Assembly: GCA_029891385.1 (NCBI GenBank)
Contig: CM057224.1
Coordinates: 38,817,005-38,881,004 of the forward strand
Length of the DNA stretch: 64,000 nt
Source: Erythroxylum novogranatense
Taxonomy: Eukaryota > Streptophyta > Magnoliopsida > Malpighiales > Erythroxylaceae
Direction: 5' to 3'
Positions 12,900-22,249 of this stretch are shown here, piece after piece (within the stretch, counting starts at the first letter, position 1; every line of letters starts with the position of its first letter). The position numbers and the translations under genes are program-made. The notes beneath the pieces were generated by a model. It was not told the origin of the DNA. It saw only the letters and a list, made by a program, of their open reading frames with translations, and made no database searches.

Positions 12900-13289
12900 A
12901 AGATTAGCAGATCGGACAAGAGAGAAATCCAAGCCTTTTGAGACTCGCTTGGATAATCAATCAAGTAATGTTTTTGGCATGATGTAAAATTTGCAGATAA
13001 TTCTAGACGCTCCATGGTTTGTCATAATTATATGTACATATAACCTGTATGGATTTGTTATGGTATTGAGAATGATGTTGGTTGATGATAAGTAGGTGTT
13101 GTATGTGAGAATTGTAGATTTGAATCCTTGCTTCTTACAACCTATTAAGCAGGTAAAGGATTATCAGATAAACGAATGGGTCATGCCGGATTTTTAGTAG
13201 AAGGCAGAACAGTTGGGCTTACTACGGGTTTTGGTGGCATTAAGCCTACCCATTCCCTAGTGCCAACACGGCCCAGAAAGGCAGGTCGT

Positions 13290-13575
13290 GTCATAGCAAA
13301 ACACAGAAGAAACGAAAGACAGAAGATGCGAAAGGTATAAGATAAAAAACACAGAAAAAAAGAAAGACAGAAGAAGCGAAAGGCAAAAGATAGAAAAACA
13401 CAGAATAAACGAAAAGTAGAGGGAGCAAAACACAGAAGAAGACGCATCAGTAAAACATAAAAGAAGCAAAACACAGATGATACAGAACACATAAGAAGAT
13501 GACATCCCTACAAAGGAAACACAAAAGGAGATGACGTCATCACAGAAGAAGCAAAAAGGCATAAGATACAACTCC
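13290..13575 (+). repeat. Purine-rich low-complexity tract (ACACAGAAGAAGC units)
   Basis: Degenerate repeats of CACAGAAGAAGCGAAAG-like units. The long open frames on the opposite strand, rich in Phe, Cys, Leu and Ser, are a by-product of this composition. A similar GAAACGAAA-rich tract sits at 44215-44450 beside LTR F. Confidence 0.75.
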
Positions 13576-14280
13576 TCTCTTGCACATCTTCTTTTATAAG
13601 GACCCTGACTATCAGCTCAGACGTCTAAAATGTTCATGCTAAATAGCATTGGAAAGATAAAAGAAAGAATTACTACTTACTAGAAGACACATTTGTTTAA
13701 ATTCAACCTAGATTAATCTAGCTTTTCCCTCGAATACAGAACATGAATTTTTACATTCATCTAATGTACTTCACCCATTTCTCTACTTCATGACAAATTT
13801 AGAGATTCTTAAAGATAGAATTTAAATTTGATGTCTCCATACGAAATGTAGCCATATGTTTCTAGGTTAATCCAAATTAAGAATCATCACATTTAGATAA
13901 CTAGAGAAAAAGTTGTGGCTAAAAGATTGAAGCGTACTCCATAAACATTTTTCCAAATCAACCATCCATTTTGTTTCACAATCTTTCCTTAACATAAATC
14001 ATACTAAGATCACCTTTTCTACTTCATTTACTTCTCATTCTAAACTTCATTTCAAATCAATATCACCTATAGAGAAATTTATAATCCATGATTAATCATG
14101 AATACCAATAATAGAACATACACATACATACATATTCTTCATCAACTTACTACACAAATTCAACTTCATTTTTGCTTTCATTATACTTCTAACTTTCACC
14201 TTAATTCTTCCAATTTCAAAATATCTAATCCACTAAAAGCACCAAAGCATGACATGAATCTATCCACATTTCTCATTTAA
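13576..14280. other. Unassigned AT-rich stretch
   Basis: About 0.7 kb without a convincing open frame or a repeat partner that I could see elsewhere in the window. It lies between the purine-rich tract and LTR fragment G, so it may be part of G or a separate decayed insertion. Confidence 0.4.
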
Positions 14281-15232
14281 TAGTTCTAATCTTCTAAGAA
14301 AAGTTCGGGGTCTAACATCTCTCGCCTACCCGCTAGTGACATGGAGCTCCTTTATGGACTCCCATAAGTTCACGGCTACGCAAGACCATTACGTGGGATT
14401 GCGTAGTACATTCTGTTCACGGCTACACAGGACCTTTAGGAGAAATGTGTAGTACATTCTGTTTTGAATCCTCCCAAACCATTCTGATGTGCTTATGTGC
14501 TTATGATCTGTTGGCAAGTTTGATGCATACATGATTTAAAATTCTTCATAAATTGTTTGATGAATTGAGAATTTTGAGGAATAAGTGTTTGATGATATTT
14601 TGCATATGAAATTACTTTGGTTTCGAAAATGTAAAATGGCAATGAGTTTTTGAAAAGAGTTTTTGCTTATCCTTTTATTATAAACTATTACCCACGAGCT
14701 TTCAAGCTCATCCCCTTCCTGTCCCCACCTCCAGGTTATGAGCAAGAGATGGAGTGAAAGAGAGTCAAGGCATCATTCCCAATTTGCTTATGTTGTATTT
14801 TGAGTTAGTTTTGGGAAACACGAGGCTTTAGTCACTTTTCAAGAATTTATAGTTCATGTAACTTTTGTATTTTGAGATTTCGGATCATGTTGTAATGTGG
14901 TTTGAAAGGCCATTATAGCTTTGTAAAACCCTTTGTTTTGAGGTTATTGAAATGTGAATGATGAAAATTAGTTGTTTGTAATCTATTAAAGAGTATGATG
15001 AAGTAAAGATATGAGAGACTTATGATATTTCCGCAAGAGTTGGACTTCGGTTTCAGAAATAAGATCTAACATTAGAGTAATAAGTTTGTCTTTGATGTTT
15101 TCTTGTCATGGGCACGCCACCCTTGTGGGATGATGCCTAATAAGGAATTTTGAAAATAACCCTATCGGATAATACGCTCAGGCTTCACGATTAGTTTCAT
15201 GATATTCGCAAAAGGTTGGGTTTCGGAAACGG
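14281..15232 (+). repeat. LTR fragment G (3' part), homologous to LTR F
   Basis: 14300-14465 (CCCGCTAGTGACATGGAGCTCC and following) and 14690-14745 (GAGCTTTCAAGCTCATCCCC through CACCTCCAGG) match the reverse complement of about 45190-45640 in LTR F at modest identity. The fragment ends GGCCCCAACA at 15232; F ends GTCCCAACA on its own sense strand. It directly abuts the truncated LTR of copia A, so G probably inserted into it or recombined with it. Confidence 0.6.
14368..14464 (+). repeat. Imperfect tandem pair (about 47 bp) in LTR G
   Basis: GTTCACGGCTACGCAAGACC through GTAGTACATTCTGTT is followed at once by a second copy starting TTCACGGCTACACAGGACC and ending in the same GTAGTACATTCTGTT. 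Confidence 0.8.
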
Positions 15233-16495
15233 CCCCAACAATTATTCTCAAATTGTTCTTAGTTATAGTTTCATCAAGTCGGGATATTGATGAAACAATA
15301 AATCTAGCACATGTTATGCTCTTTTCTTATTAAGAAAGTAATTCATCTAATAAATTAAAGTATAGAGATAGTTAAAAAATGTATGGTTGCTTATTAAAAG
15401 ATAAGTTCGTTGAACTGACCCAATTATAAAGATCCCAAATGAAATATTACTTGTATGTTTCCTCGTTATGATGGTTGTATAATTGATCTTTAGACTTAAG
15501 ATTACTAAGGTATCTTGCATGAGAATTATTATGCTTTGATGCTACTTATGATTTGTCCTATTTAAGGTAGCTCAGTTGGTTGTACTCAGATGTGGTAGAA
15601 ACCATGTAGAGATAGTTGAGTAAGTCAATAAAAGATTTATCACTCTAAAGTAAATAGAGAGCATGTTCTATTGTTCTTAATTAGTAGTGGTTTAAGGAAT
15701 TCTCTGGTTAGAGTGATTAGCATTTGAAAAGATGTTTTCAAATACTAAGTCCAAATCAATTACTAATTAACAAGAATGAACATGAATGGATTCAAAAGAG
15801 TAGACATTATATCCATACTTTATCTAATTGGAACATTGGATGACAAAAGGATTAAATTATATATCGTAGCAATGCATGGACATGTTAAGTCAAACCACTT
15901 TGACATTCCTAATATTTAGGTGGTCATGACATATTGCTAGATGTCAATCTTGATCCATGATTATAAATTGTTTAATTGGAGAATTAAATATAAATTAAAA
16001 GGGTTGATTTATCTTATTTTAATTTTGAATTAGAATTATAATTTAAAGTCATTACCAATATATCAAAACCCAATGAGTCACACATAAAGAGCAGTTTAAA
16101 AGAGAAAATTAATTTCAATTAAGTTGAACTTAATTGTAAAATTTAAGAAACTTTAGGATCAAATATGAGATATTTGAATTTATTAAAATTAAATTAAATT
16201 ATAATTAGAGTTAGACTTTAATTATAATTGAATATTTAATTTTAATAAAATTAAAAACCTAATGCTTTTTCCATTTATAAGAATAAGTGTAAGAAAGCTA
16301 ACACTCTTGCTCATTTCGCCTCGAATGGTTGAATGTCTTTCTAATGTTATATAGATATCGTTAGAGGCTGGATGCATGAACAACTCATGGTTGACACATC
16401 AAAAAGGTTTCAGCAGGAATTTTGAATAAGGCATGATTTCATATATTTATAAATAAGGTTTTTTAAGTTATTCAATTATCGTGTCGTTGGCTAGT
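15233..16495 (+). repeat. 5' LTR of copia A (5'-truncated)
   Basis: Aligns with about 20778-22000: shared stretches include TTATAGTTTCATCAA, TGACCCAATTATAA and, near the end, TTTTAAGTTATTCAATTAT. The copies are clearly diverged, with many substitutions and small indels, which implies an old insertion. Confidence 0.8.
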
Positions 16496-16549
16496 ATGTC
16501 TCTGGAGCTCTAGAGGTAACATTAGAATATAGATGCTTCTACTATAATT

Positions 16550-17120
16550 TTTCATCTCAAGGAGTTGTTTGATGCACAAAGTAGGGTGGAGGGGTATCAA
16601 TTCTCCAAAGCATTATTTCACTACAAGATGGGAAAAACAAAAGGATCCTAAGTGGGCTACACGTGCTGAAGATGATTGGTTATATTGAAAATTTAAACCA
16701 ACTAGGTTTTTCATAGGCCATGAATTGAAAGTGATATGGTGTTTCTCATATAAACTAAAAGAATGTGTCATTTTTTAAACTGCTAATTATGGTCAAAACT
16801 GTAGAAAGGTGGCTTAAGAAGTAACCTGGTATGTTCTTATTATAGATTCTTCTAAGAGTAAGAAAAATGGTTATGTGAAGAATAATAACAAGAAACAAAA
16901 GGTTACTACTAGAGTAGCAAAGTGTTAAGAAGTAGAGAAATAACAAGGGCACATGTTTCACTGTAGAGTTGATGGATACTAGAAAAAGCAATGCTCAGCT
17001 TATCTTGCTACCCTGAAAGATAAGAAGTCTAAGGAAATTATTTCTTTAGGTGTGTTTATGATTAGGATCTATCTTTCAACTTTGTTCCATATTATTGGGT
17101 ATTAGACATTAGAAGTAGTT
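16550..17120 (+). pseudogene. gag and protease remnant of copia A
   Basis: Frames broken by stops and shifts read LKELFDAQSR and then MGKTKGS, parallel to the capsid region of element D. Near 16948-17020 a ruined zinc knuckle (FHCRVDGY, stop, KKQC) keeps two cysteines but has lost its histidine and its tryptophan, the latter to a stop. Near 17090 the protease site reads WVLDIRSS, so the catalytic Asp is kept but the following Thr-Gly is lost. The family product is the capsid/nucleocapsid precursor plus an aspartic protease. Nothing functional can be made here. Confidence 0.7.
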
Positions 17121-17289
17121 TGTAATACATGTAGATGTTAACAAGGAGTAGATCGTTGAGAAAAGGCAAAGTGGACTTATAAGTTGGAAAAAGGGAAAGA
17201 ATTGTTGCATTAACTATAGGAACTTGTAGTTTATCATTTTCTTTTAGCCTTAAAATAGAACTAAATAATTATTATTAGGTTATAGTTAT

Positions 17290-18290
17290 TACTAGAAATA
17301 TCATCTCTATTTATTATTTAGAGTTGAATGGAATTTTCTTTATTATTAAGAATAAGAGTTGTTCTTTTAGTAAAGATAATATTTATTATGGATCTAGATT
17401 ACTTACAAATGGTTTGTATGAATTAGATCTTGAAAGGTTAATCCTTAACATAAGTAACAAGATAAGAAAGTTGAGTGACCAAAATTCATCTTATTTATGG
17501 CATTGTAAGTTAGGTTATATCATCGAAACTAGAATCACAAAGTTACATAAAGAAGGTTATTTCGGATCCTTTTGATTATAAACCATATGAAACTTCACAA
17601 CCTTGTTTTTTGAAAAATATGACCAAACTACCCTTTGGTAGAAAGAGAGAACAAGTTAGTGAGTTACAAGAGCTTATACATTCATATGTATATGAACATA
17701 TTTCTACTTTTGCTAAAGGTGAGTTTTTGTATTTCATTATGTTCAAAGATTATCATTTTAGATATGGTTTTGCGTACCTAATGAAAAAAAAGTATGAATC
17801 GTTTGATAATTTCAATGAATTTAGACTTAAGGTTGAGAAACAAACAAGTAAGAGTATTAAAACACTTAAATCTAATCAAGGTGGTAAATACTTGGACCAT
17901 GAGTTTCTTGGTTACTTAAAAGAAAATGGGATTATCTCATAATGTACTCCTTTTGGAACTCCTCAACATAATGGGGTGTTTGAGTAGAGAAATCATACTC
18001 TATTAGATATGGTACATTTTATGATGAGTTATGCATTCCTCCCTGTATCTTTTTAGGGATATGCCCTTAAAACTATTGCCTACCTTCTAAATAAAGTTCC
18101 ATCCAAATTAGTTAATAAGATTCAATATGAGATATGGAATGATAGTAAACCAAACTTATTATACCTAAAGATTTAGGGATGTGTTGTTTATATGAAGTAT
18201 GTAACATCTGAAAAGTTTCAAGTTAAATTAAATAAATGTAAATTTTTGAGATATTTGAAAGGGAGTCAAATGTCAATTTTACCATCCTTT
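17290..18290 (+). pseudogene. Integrase remnant of copia A
   Basis: 17324-17575 encodes the gag-pre-integrase region with YLWHCKLGYI and the second histidine in KLHKEG. 17610-17942 continues with KMTKLPFG-like sequence, a core segment containing KSIKTLKSNQGGKYLD (the second catalytic Asp position is Asn) and a stop at 17940-17942. Further fragments (TPQHNGV, NHTLLDMV, YLLNKVPSK) follow in the same order as in B and D. The intact enzyme would insert element DNA into the host genome. Confidence 0.8.
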
Positions 18291-18539
18291 TGAGTAAAAG
18301 GTGCTTGTTTCAAGACATGCTACATTCCTAAAAGAGAATTTATTCTTAAGGAAAATAGAGGGACTGAGGTAGAACTTATAAAAGGTCAAGAACCATAAAT
18401 TTACATCTAGATGGGATAATATCCTCAACTTGATACATATGATGTACAAACAAGGGTTCAAGAGATACATAATCTGTGATGCATTAGTAGGATACTTCAC
18501 CCCATATTAGATTAGATCTATATATTGAAAAGGGGGAGG

Positions 18540-18725
18540 AAAATGTATCATTTATAGATGATGAGCCTAATATTTTTAAAGAAGCAATGTCTGACTTTGA
18601 TTCTTTAAAATAGCATGAAGCCATGAGATTTCAAATGGAATCAATGTACACTAACCAAGTATAGAATTTGATGGACACATCTGAAGATATTGTAATTAGT
18701 TCTTAAGAGAAAATTTGGTATATAT
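18540..18725 (+). pseudogene. Reverse transcriptase N-terminal remnant of copia A
   Basis: Reads EAMRFQMESMYTNQV, stop, NLMDTSEDI, matching the AMKSEMDSMYENQVWTLV region of B. It stops where the AC microsatellite and plastid-derived DNA begin, and copia homology resumes near 19285 (YKERLVVKGYK). Confidence 0.75.
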
Positions 18726-18736
18726 ATATATCTATC

Positions 18737-18741
<5 letters not shown>

Positions 18742-18801
<60 letters not shown>
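18742..18801 (+). repeat. (AC)n microsatellite, about 30 repeats
   Basis: Uninterrupted AC dinucleotides, preceded by short TA and TCTA repeats (18719-18740). It forms the left border of the plastid-derived insert inside copia A. Confidence 0.98.
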
Positions 18802-18803
<2 letters not shown>

Positions 18804-19124
18804 GGGGTGGTTGTAGAGTGGAAGAATTCAAAATGGACTCCCCATTCATTAGATAGAAGATAGAGAAGATCACCAAGATTTTTGGATCTGTTGTCGAACT
18901 TGTTCTAAGATTTTGGATCGAATCGATATCCGTCAAAAATCGATTTTACGGTATAGACCATTATGACCTCCCCCTCTATGCCTGACGGTATTGATTCCTC
19001 TGGCAATAACCATGAGATGATCATCTTAGGGTGATCCATTTATCGACGGATGCTCCTATTACACTCGTAGTCTCTGAAGGATGAGAACTAACTATGTAGC
19101 ATAGAGATAGGGGACATAATTCAC

Positions 19125-19197
19125 ATGGATATAGTAAGTCTCGCTTGAGCTGTTTTAATGGTAATCTTTACATTTTTCCTTTCACTCGTAGTATGGG
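19125..19197 (+). pseudogene. petN: petN fragment, plastid origin, cytochrome b6-f subunit N
   Basis: Starting at ATG 19125 the frame reads MDIVSLA, stop, then AVLMVIFTFFLSLVVWG, which is the 29-residue single-helix PetN of the cytochrome b6-f complex. In plastids it sits in the thylakoid membrane and stabilises the complex. Here codon 8, normally Trp, is TGA (19146-19148). The last few codons are missing because the sequence passes into 23S rRNA after GTATGGG. It lies in nuclear retrotransposon DNA with no plastid context, so it is a dead transferred copy. Confidence 0.85.
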
Positions 19198-19284
19198 ACA
19201 ACAGGTAAATATTCCTATACTAACCTTTGTTGGTCCCGAGGGACAAAGGAGGCTAGGTTATCCGAAAGATGATTATCGGTTCAA
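19190..19284 (+). pseudogene. rrn23: Plastid 23S rRNA fragment
   Basis: ACAACAGGTAAATATTCCTA followed by GTTGGTCCCGAGGGAC, GAGGCTAGGTTA and CCGAAAGATG is the highly conserved bacterial/plastid 23S rRNA segment (compare E. coli ACAGGTTAATATTCCTGTAC). Only about 95 bases are present, so it is a fragment and not an rRNA gene. Confidence 0.85.
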
Positions 19285-20060
19285 GGATGCACGGAATATA
19301 TATTACAGAGAAAGGTTATATTACAAAGAAAGGTTAGTGGTTAAAGGTTACAAATAAAAACAAGGAGTTAAATTTAGTGAAACCTTTTCACCATTATTTA
19401 TGTTTAAATCCATAAGGATCTTATCAGCTATATTTGTATCAAATTTTTTTATAAAAAATGTAAATGAACCATGTTTCTATAAGAAGGTTAGTGGGAGTGT
19501 AGTCGTCTTACTGGTGCTATTTGTATTACTGATTGGAAACGACATACTAATGCCCCAGTTTGTAAAGATTGGTGTTATATGTATTACTGATTGGAAACGA
19601 CATACTAATGCCCCAGCCTGTAAAGATTTGGTTATCTAAGAACTTCTCTATGAAAGATATAGGAAAAGTAGCCTATACTTTGGGAATAAAGATCTATAAA
19701 GATAGATCAAAGAGGTTTTTTGGCTTATCCTAATCTACGTACATAGATAAAGTGCTAAAGAGGTTTAGAATAAGGATTTCTAAGAGGAGATATTTACCCA
19801 TGTTGCATGGGATGTCTCTTTTATAAAGTATGTGTCTTAAGACACAAAAAAATATAGATAAAATGGATTTTGTTATATATGATTTGGTGATTAGATCAAT
19901 CATGTATGTTATGTTATGTACCAGACTAGATGACTTTTATGCTTTAAGCACAACGAGCAGGTTTCAATTCAATCTTGGTGATGGTCACTAGACGGTTATG
20001 AAAAAATCTTAAAGCACTTAAAAAGGACTAAATATGTTTTATTTGGTTTATGGAGGAGCT
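19285..20060 (+). pseudogene. Reverse transcriptase C-terminal remnant of copia A
   Basis: Copia homology resumes with YKERLVVKGYK, stop, KQGVKFSETFSP, then KSIRILSAI. About 45 residues are then missing, and CFYKKVSGSVVVLLVLFV runs straight into LLIGNDI, so the catalytic YVDD is absent. A 58-bp tandem duplication follows (19513-19628). Downstream frames give YTLGIKIYKDRSKRFFGLS and STYIDKVLKRF. The missing catalytic core rules out activity. Confidence 0.8.
19513..19628 (+). repeat. 58-bp tandem duplication inside copia A pol
   Basis: GGTGCTATTTGTATTACTGA (19513) and GGTGTTATATGTATTACTGA (19571) start two copies that both run through ACGACATACTAATGCCCCAG and TGTAAAGATT. The duplication lies where the reverse-transcriptase catalytic site should be. 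Confidence 0.9.
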
Positions 20061-20063
20061 TAG

Positions 20064-20520
20064 TTGAGAGTTCAAGGGTACTTAGATGTTAGTTTTTATT
20101 TAGATCCAGATGATAGTAGACCACAATTAAGGCACATCTTCACTCTAAATGTTGGTGCGGTAAGTTGGAAGAGTTCCAAACAACCAACCATTGCAAATTC
20201 TATGATTGAGGTAAAGTACATTTTAGTATCAAAGGTAGCAAAGGAAGTGGTTTAGATTAGAAGTTCATTATTGAACTTGGAGTGATTCCTAGTATTGTTG
20301 AACCTATAGTATTGTATTATGACAACAATGGCATCATTATACAGGAAAAGAAACAAAGGTCTCATTAATAGTCCAAACATATGCTTAGAAAGTTTCACTT
20401 GAGTGAGAAGAAAGTAGAGAGGAAAGACATAATATTGGAGCGAGTTCCTATTAAAGAGAATTTTCCAGATCCTCTCACTAAGTTATAGTCTCAAAAGAGA
20501 TATGATCAACATAAGAATGG
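20064..20520 (+). pseudogene. RNase H remnant of copia A
   Basis: 20064-20255 encodes GYLDVSFYLDPDDSRPQ, then [20 protein letters not shown] and MIEVKYILVSKVAKEVV, the copia RNase H C-terminal half. Beyond a stop, frame-shifted pieces continue as YCDNNGIII-like, KFHLSEKKVERKD-like and DPLTKL-like sequence. RNase H would remove the RNA strand during reverse transcription. The piece ends just before the polypurine tract. Confidence 0.8.
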
Positions 20521-20548
20521 ATATATTATTAGATAAGAGATTAGCTTT

Positions 20549-20564
20549 AGGGCAAGTGGAAGAT
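20549..20564 (+). other. Polypurine tract of copia A
   Basis: AGGGCAAGTGGAAGAT just before the 3' LTR. It corresponds to GGTCAAGTGGGAGAT of elements B and D on their sense strand. Confidence 0.8.
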
Positions 20565-22064
20565 AGTTTATGCTTATGTATCCAATTGATTGGTTGCAAT
20601 TTTATGTATGATATTATTATTTTAATTAATAAAGGAATTCTTTTATCTTTATATATTATGTTAATTATTTGATGTTTTAATAATAAAGGTAAAATCCTTG
20701 AAATAATTAATGTGTGATTGAAATTATGACGAGATCATAATTATAAGATTCAATTTGCATTTATATATTATTTCCGAACTGTTCCTTATTATAGTTTCAT
20801 CAAACGAGATATTGATGAAATGGTGAAAACTAGCATATGTTATATTTCTTTCTTATGAAGAAACTAATTAATCTCATAAATTAAAATAAGCAGATGATTA
20901 AACAAACTTTTGGGTTCTTATTAGAGAATAAGTTCATTGAATCGACCCAATTATAAGGATCCCAAATATAATATTTATCTGTGTATGAATTTCCTCATTA
21001 TAATAGTTGTATAATTGATCTTTATACTTGAGATTACGAAGGTATCTTATATGGGAATTACTATATTTTGATACTACTTATGACATGTCCTATTTAGGGT
21101 AACTCAGTCGGTAGTACGTAAATGCAGTATAAATAATATGGCGATGGTTAAGTAAGTCAATCGAGGATTCGTCACTTTAAAGTAATTATAGATCGTGTTC
21201 TATTGTTCTAGATTAGTTGTGACTTAAGGAAATCTAGCCAAAGTGAATTGACATTCAAAAAAGTGTTTTTAAATATCATTTATAAACCAATTACTAATTT
21301 AGCAAGAACAAACATAATTAGACTCAAAAGAGTAGACACTATATTTATACTCTGTCCAATTGGAACATTGGATGATGAAAGGATTGAATTACATCATAAC
21401 CATGTATGGACAGGTTAAGTCCAACCACTATGACATTCCTGATATTAGGCGGTCATGATATATTGCTAGGCATCAAATTTGATCTGTGATTGTAAATTGT
21501 TCAATTAAAGAACTAAAGATAAATTAAAAGAGTTTTAATTTATTTATAATTATAATCTATAATCATTGTTAACATATTAGGAACGTAATGAGTTACACAT
21601 AAAAAGAAATTTAGAAGAGAAAAGCCAATTTCAATTAATTTGGACTTAATTATAAAGTTTCGAAATTTTAAGGATAGAATATAAGATATTTTATTTTATT
21701 AAAATTAAATTAAAACTCTAACTATAATTAACATATTTAATTCTAGTAAAAATTAAAACCCTAACATTTTTTTATTTATAGGAATAAGCATAAAGTAGCT
21801 AACACTCTTACTATTTCCTTTCAAAGAGTTAAGTAATTTTTTTATTACTCTATGGATACTATTATAGATTGGACATGTGAATAACTCATGGTAGACATAT
21901 TGAAAAGGTTTCAAAAAGATCTTAGGAGGAATTTTGAATAAGGTACAATTTCATATTTTATGATTCGTGTTTTTTAAGTTATTCAATTATTGTGATTTGA
22001 TTAGAAACTATCAAAAATTATTTGTTACTGTGCCCATGATTCGATCAAAGTTGGTTTCCTAACA
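20565..22064 (+). repeat. 3' LTR of copia A
   Basis: Follows the polypurine tract. From about 20778 it aligns with the left LTR at 15233. The end is placed at TTTCCTAACA (22064) on the expectation of a CA terminus. The last 60 bases do not align with the left copy, so that boundary is approximate. Confidence 0.7.
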
Positions 22065-22249
22065 GTCTCATCTTTTAACCTTTAAGTGCATACTTAGGTG
22101 CCTCTATGACATTATATCATTAAGATTTTGGTATCCTAAATATGCATTCTTTGATTTGATTAGTTATATAGATGCACATCATGTCGATAGTATTTTTTAG
22201 ATAGAAAGAACACATCAAATACTTATCAAGTCTTAGAAAATGCATTTTC
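22065..22249. other. Unassigned spacer between copia A and LTR C
   Basis: 185 bp of AT-rich sequence with no open frame or repeat that I recognise. Confidence 0.4.

Larger units (their letters stand above)
10822..13289 (+). repeat. LTR fragment H, gypsy type, interrupted by LARD-1
   Basis: Sequence to the right of LARD-1 has the layout of a gypsy LTR on the plus strand: donor-like GTGAGTATAAG at 12121, a degenerate repeat zone, an ACTCAC-type module near 12855-12882, acceptor-like CCATTTCAG ending at 12899, and an apparent 3' end GGTCGTGTCA at about 13289, close to the usual GGGTCGTGACA. Its 5' part lies beyond LARD-1 and outside the window. No primer-binding site follows, so it is probably a truncated or solo LTR. 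Confidence 0.5.
18802..19284 (+). other. Nuclear plastid DNA insert (NUPT), chimeric petN and rrn23
   Basis: This stretch interrupts the copia reverse transcriptase and is unlike copia. Its right half contains plastid petN (from 19125) joined directly to plastid 23S rRNA sequence (from about 19190). The left part (18802-19124), with runs such as GGTATTGATTCCTCTGGCAA, also looks plastid-like, possibly the spacer upstream of petN, but I cannot place it with certainty. Confidence 0.7.
15233..22064 (+). mobile_element. Copia A: old, heavily mutated Ty1/copia element (Angela-like)
   Basis: LTR-like direct repeats at 15233-16495 and about 20565-22064 flank decayed gag, protease, integrase, reverse transcriptase and RNase H read on the plus strand. 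Domain order is Ty1/copia (integrase before reverse transcriptase). Motifs such as YLWHCKLG, KSIRILSAI and STYIDKVLKRF match those of elements B and D and the Angela/BARE type. Many stops, frameshifts, an internal reverse-transcriptase deletion and a plastid DNA insert show it is dead. The left LTR lacks about 210 bp at its start, where LTR G now abuts. Confidence 0.8.

Noticed and set aside
13181..13571. Two overlapping minus-strand open frames of about 100 codons, rich in Phe, Cys, Leu and Ser
   Set aside because: They are the complement of a purine-rich low-complexity tract. No start context, domain or conserved pattern is visible.
19190..19284. Functional rRNA gene
   Set aside because: Only about 95 bases of plastid 23S sequence remain, fused to petN and embedded in a transposon.
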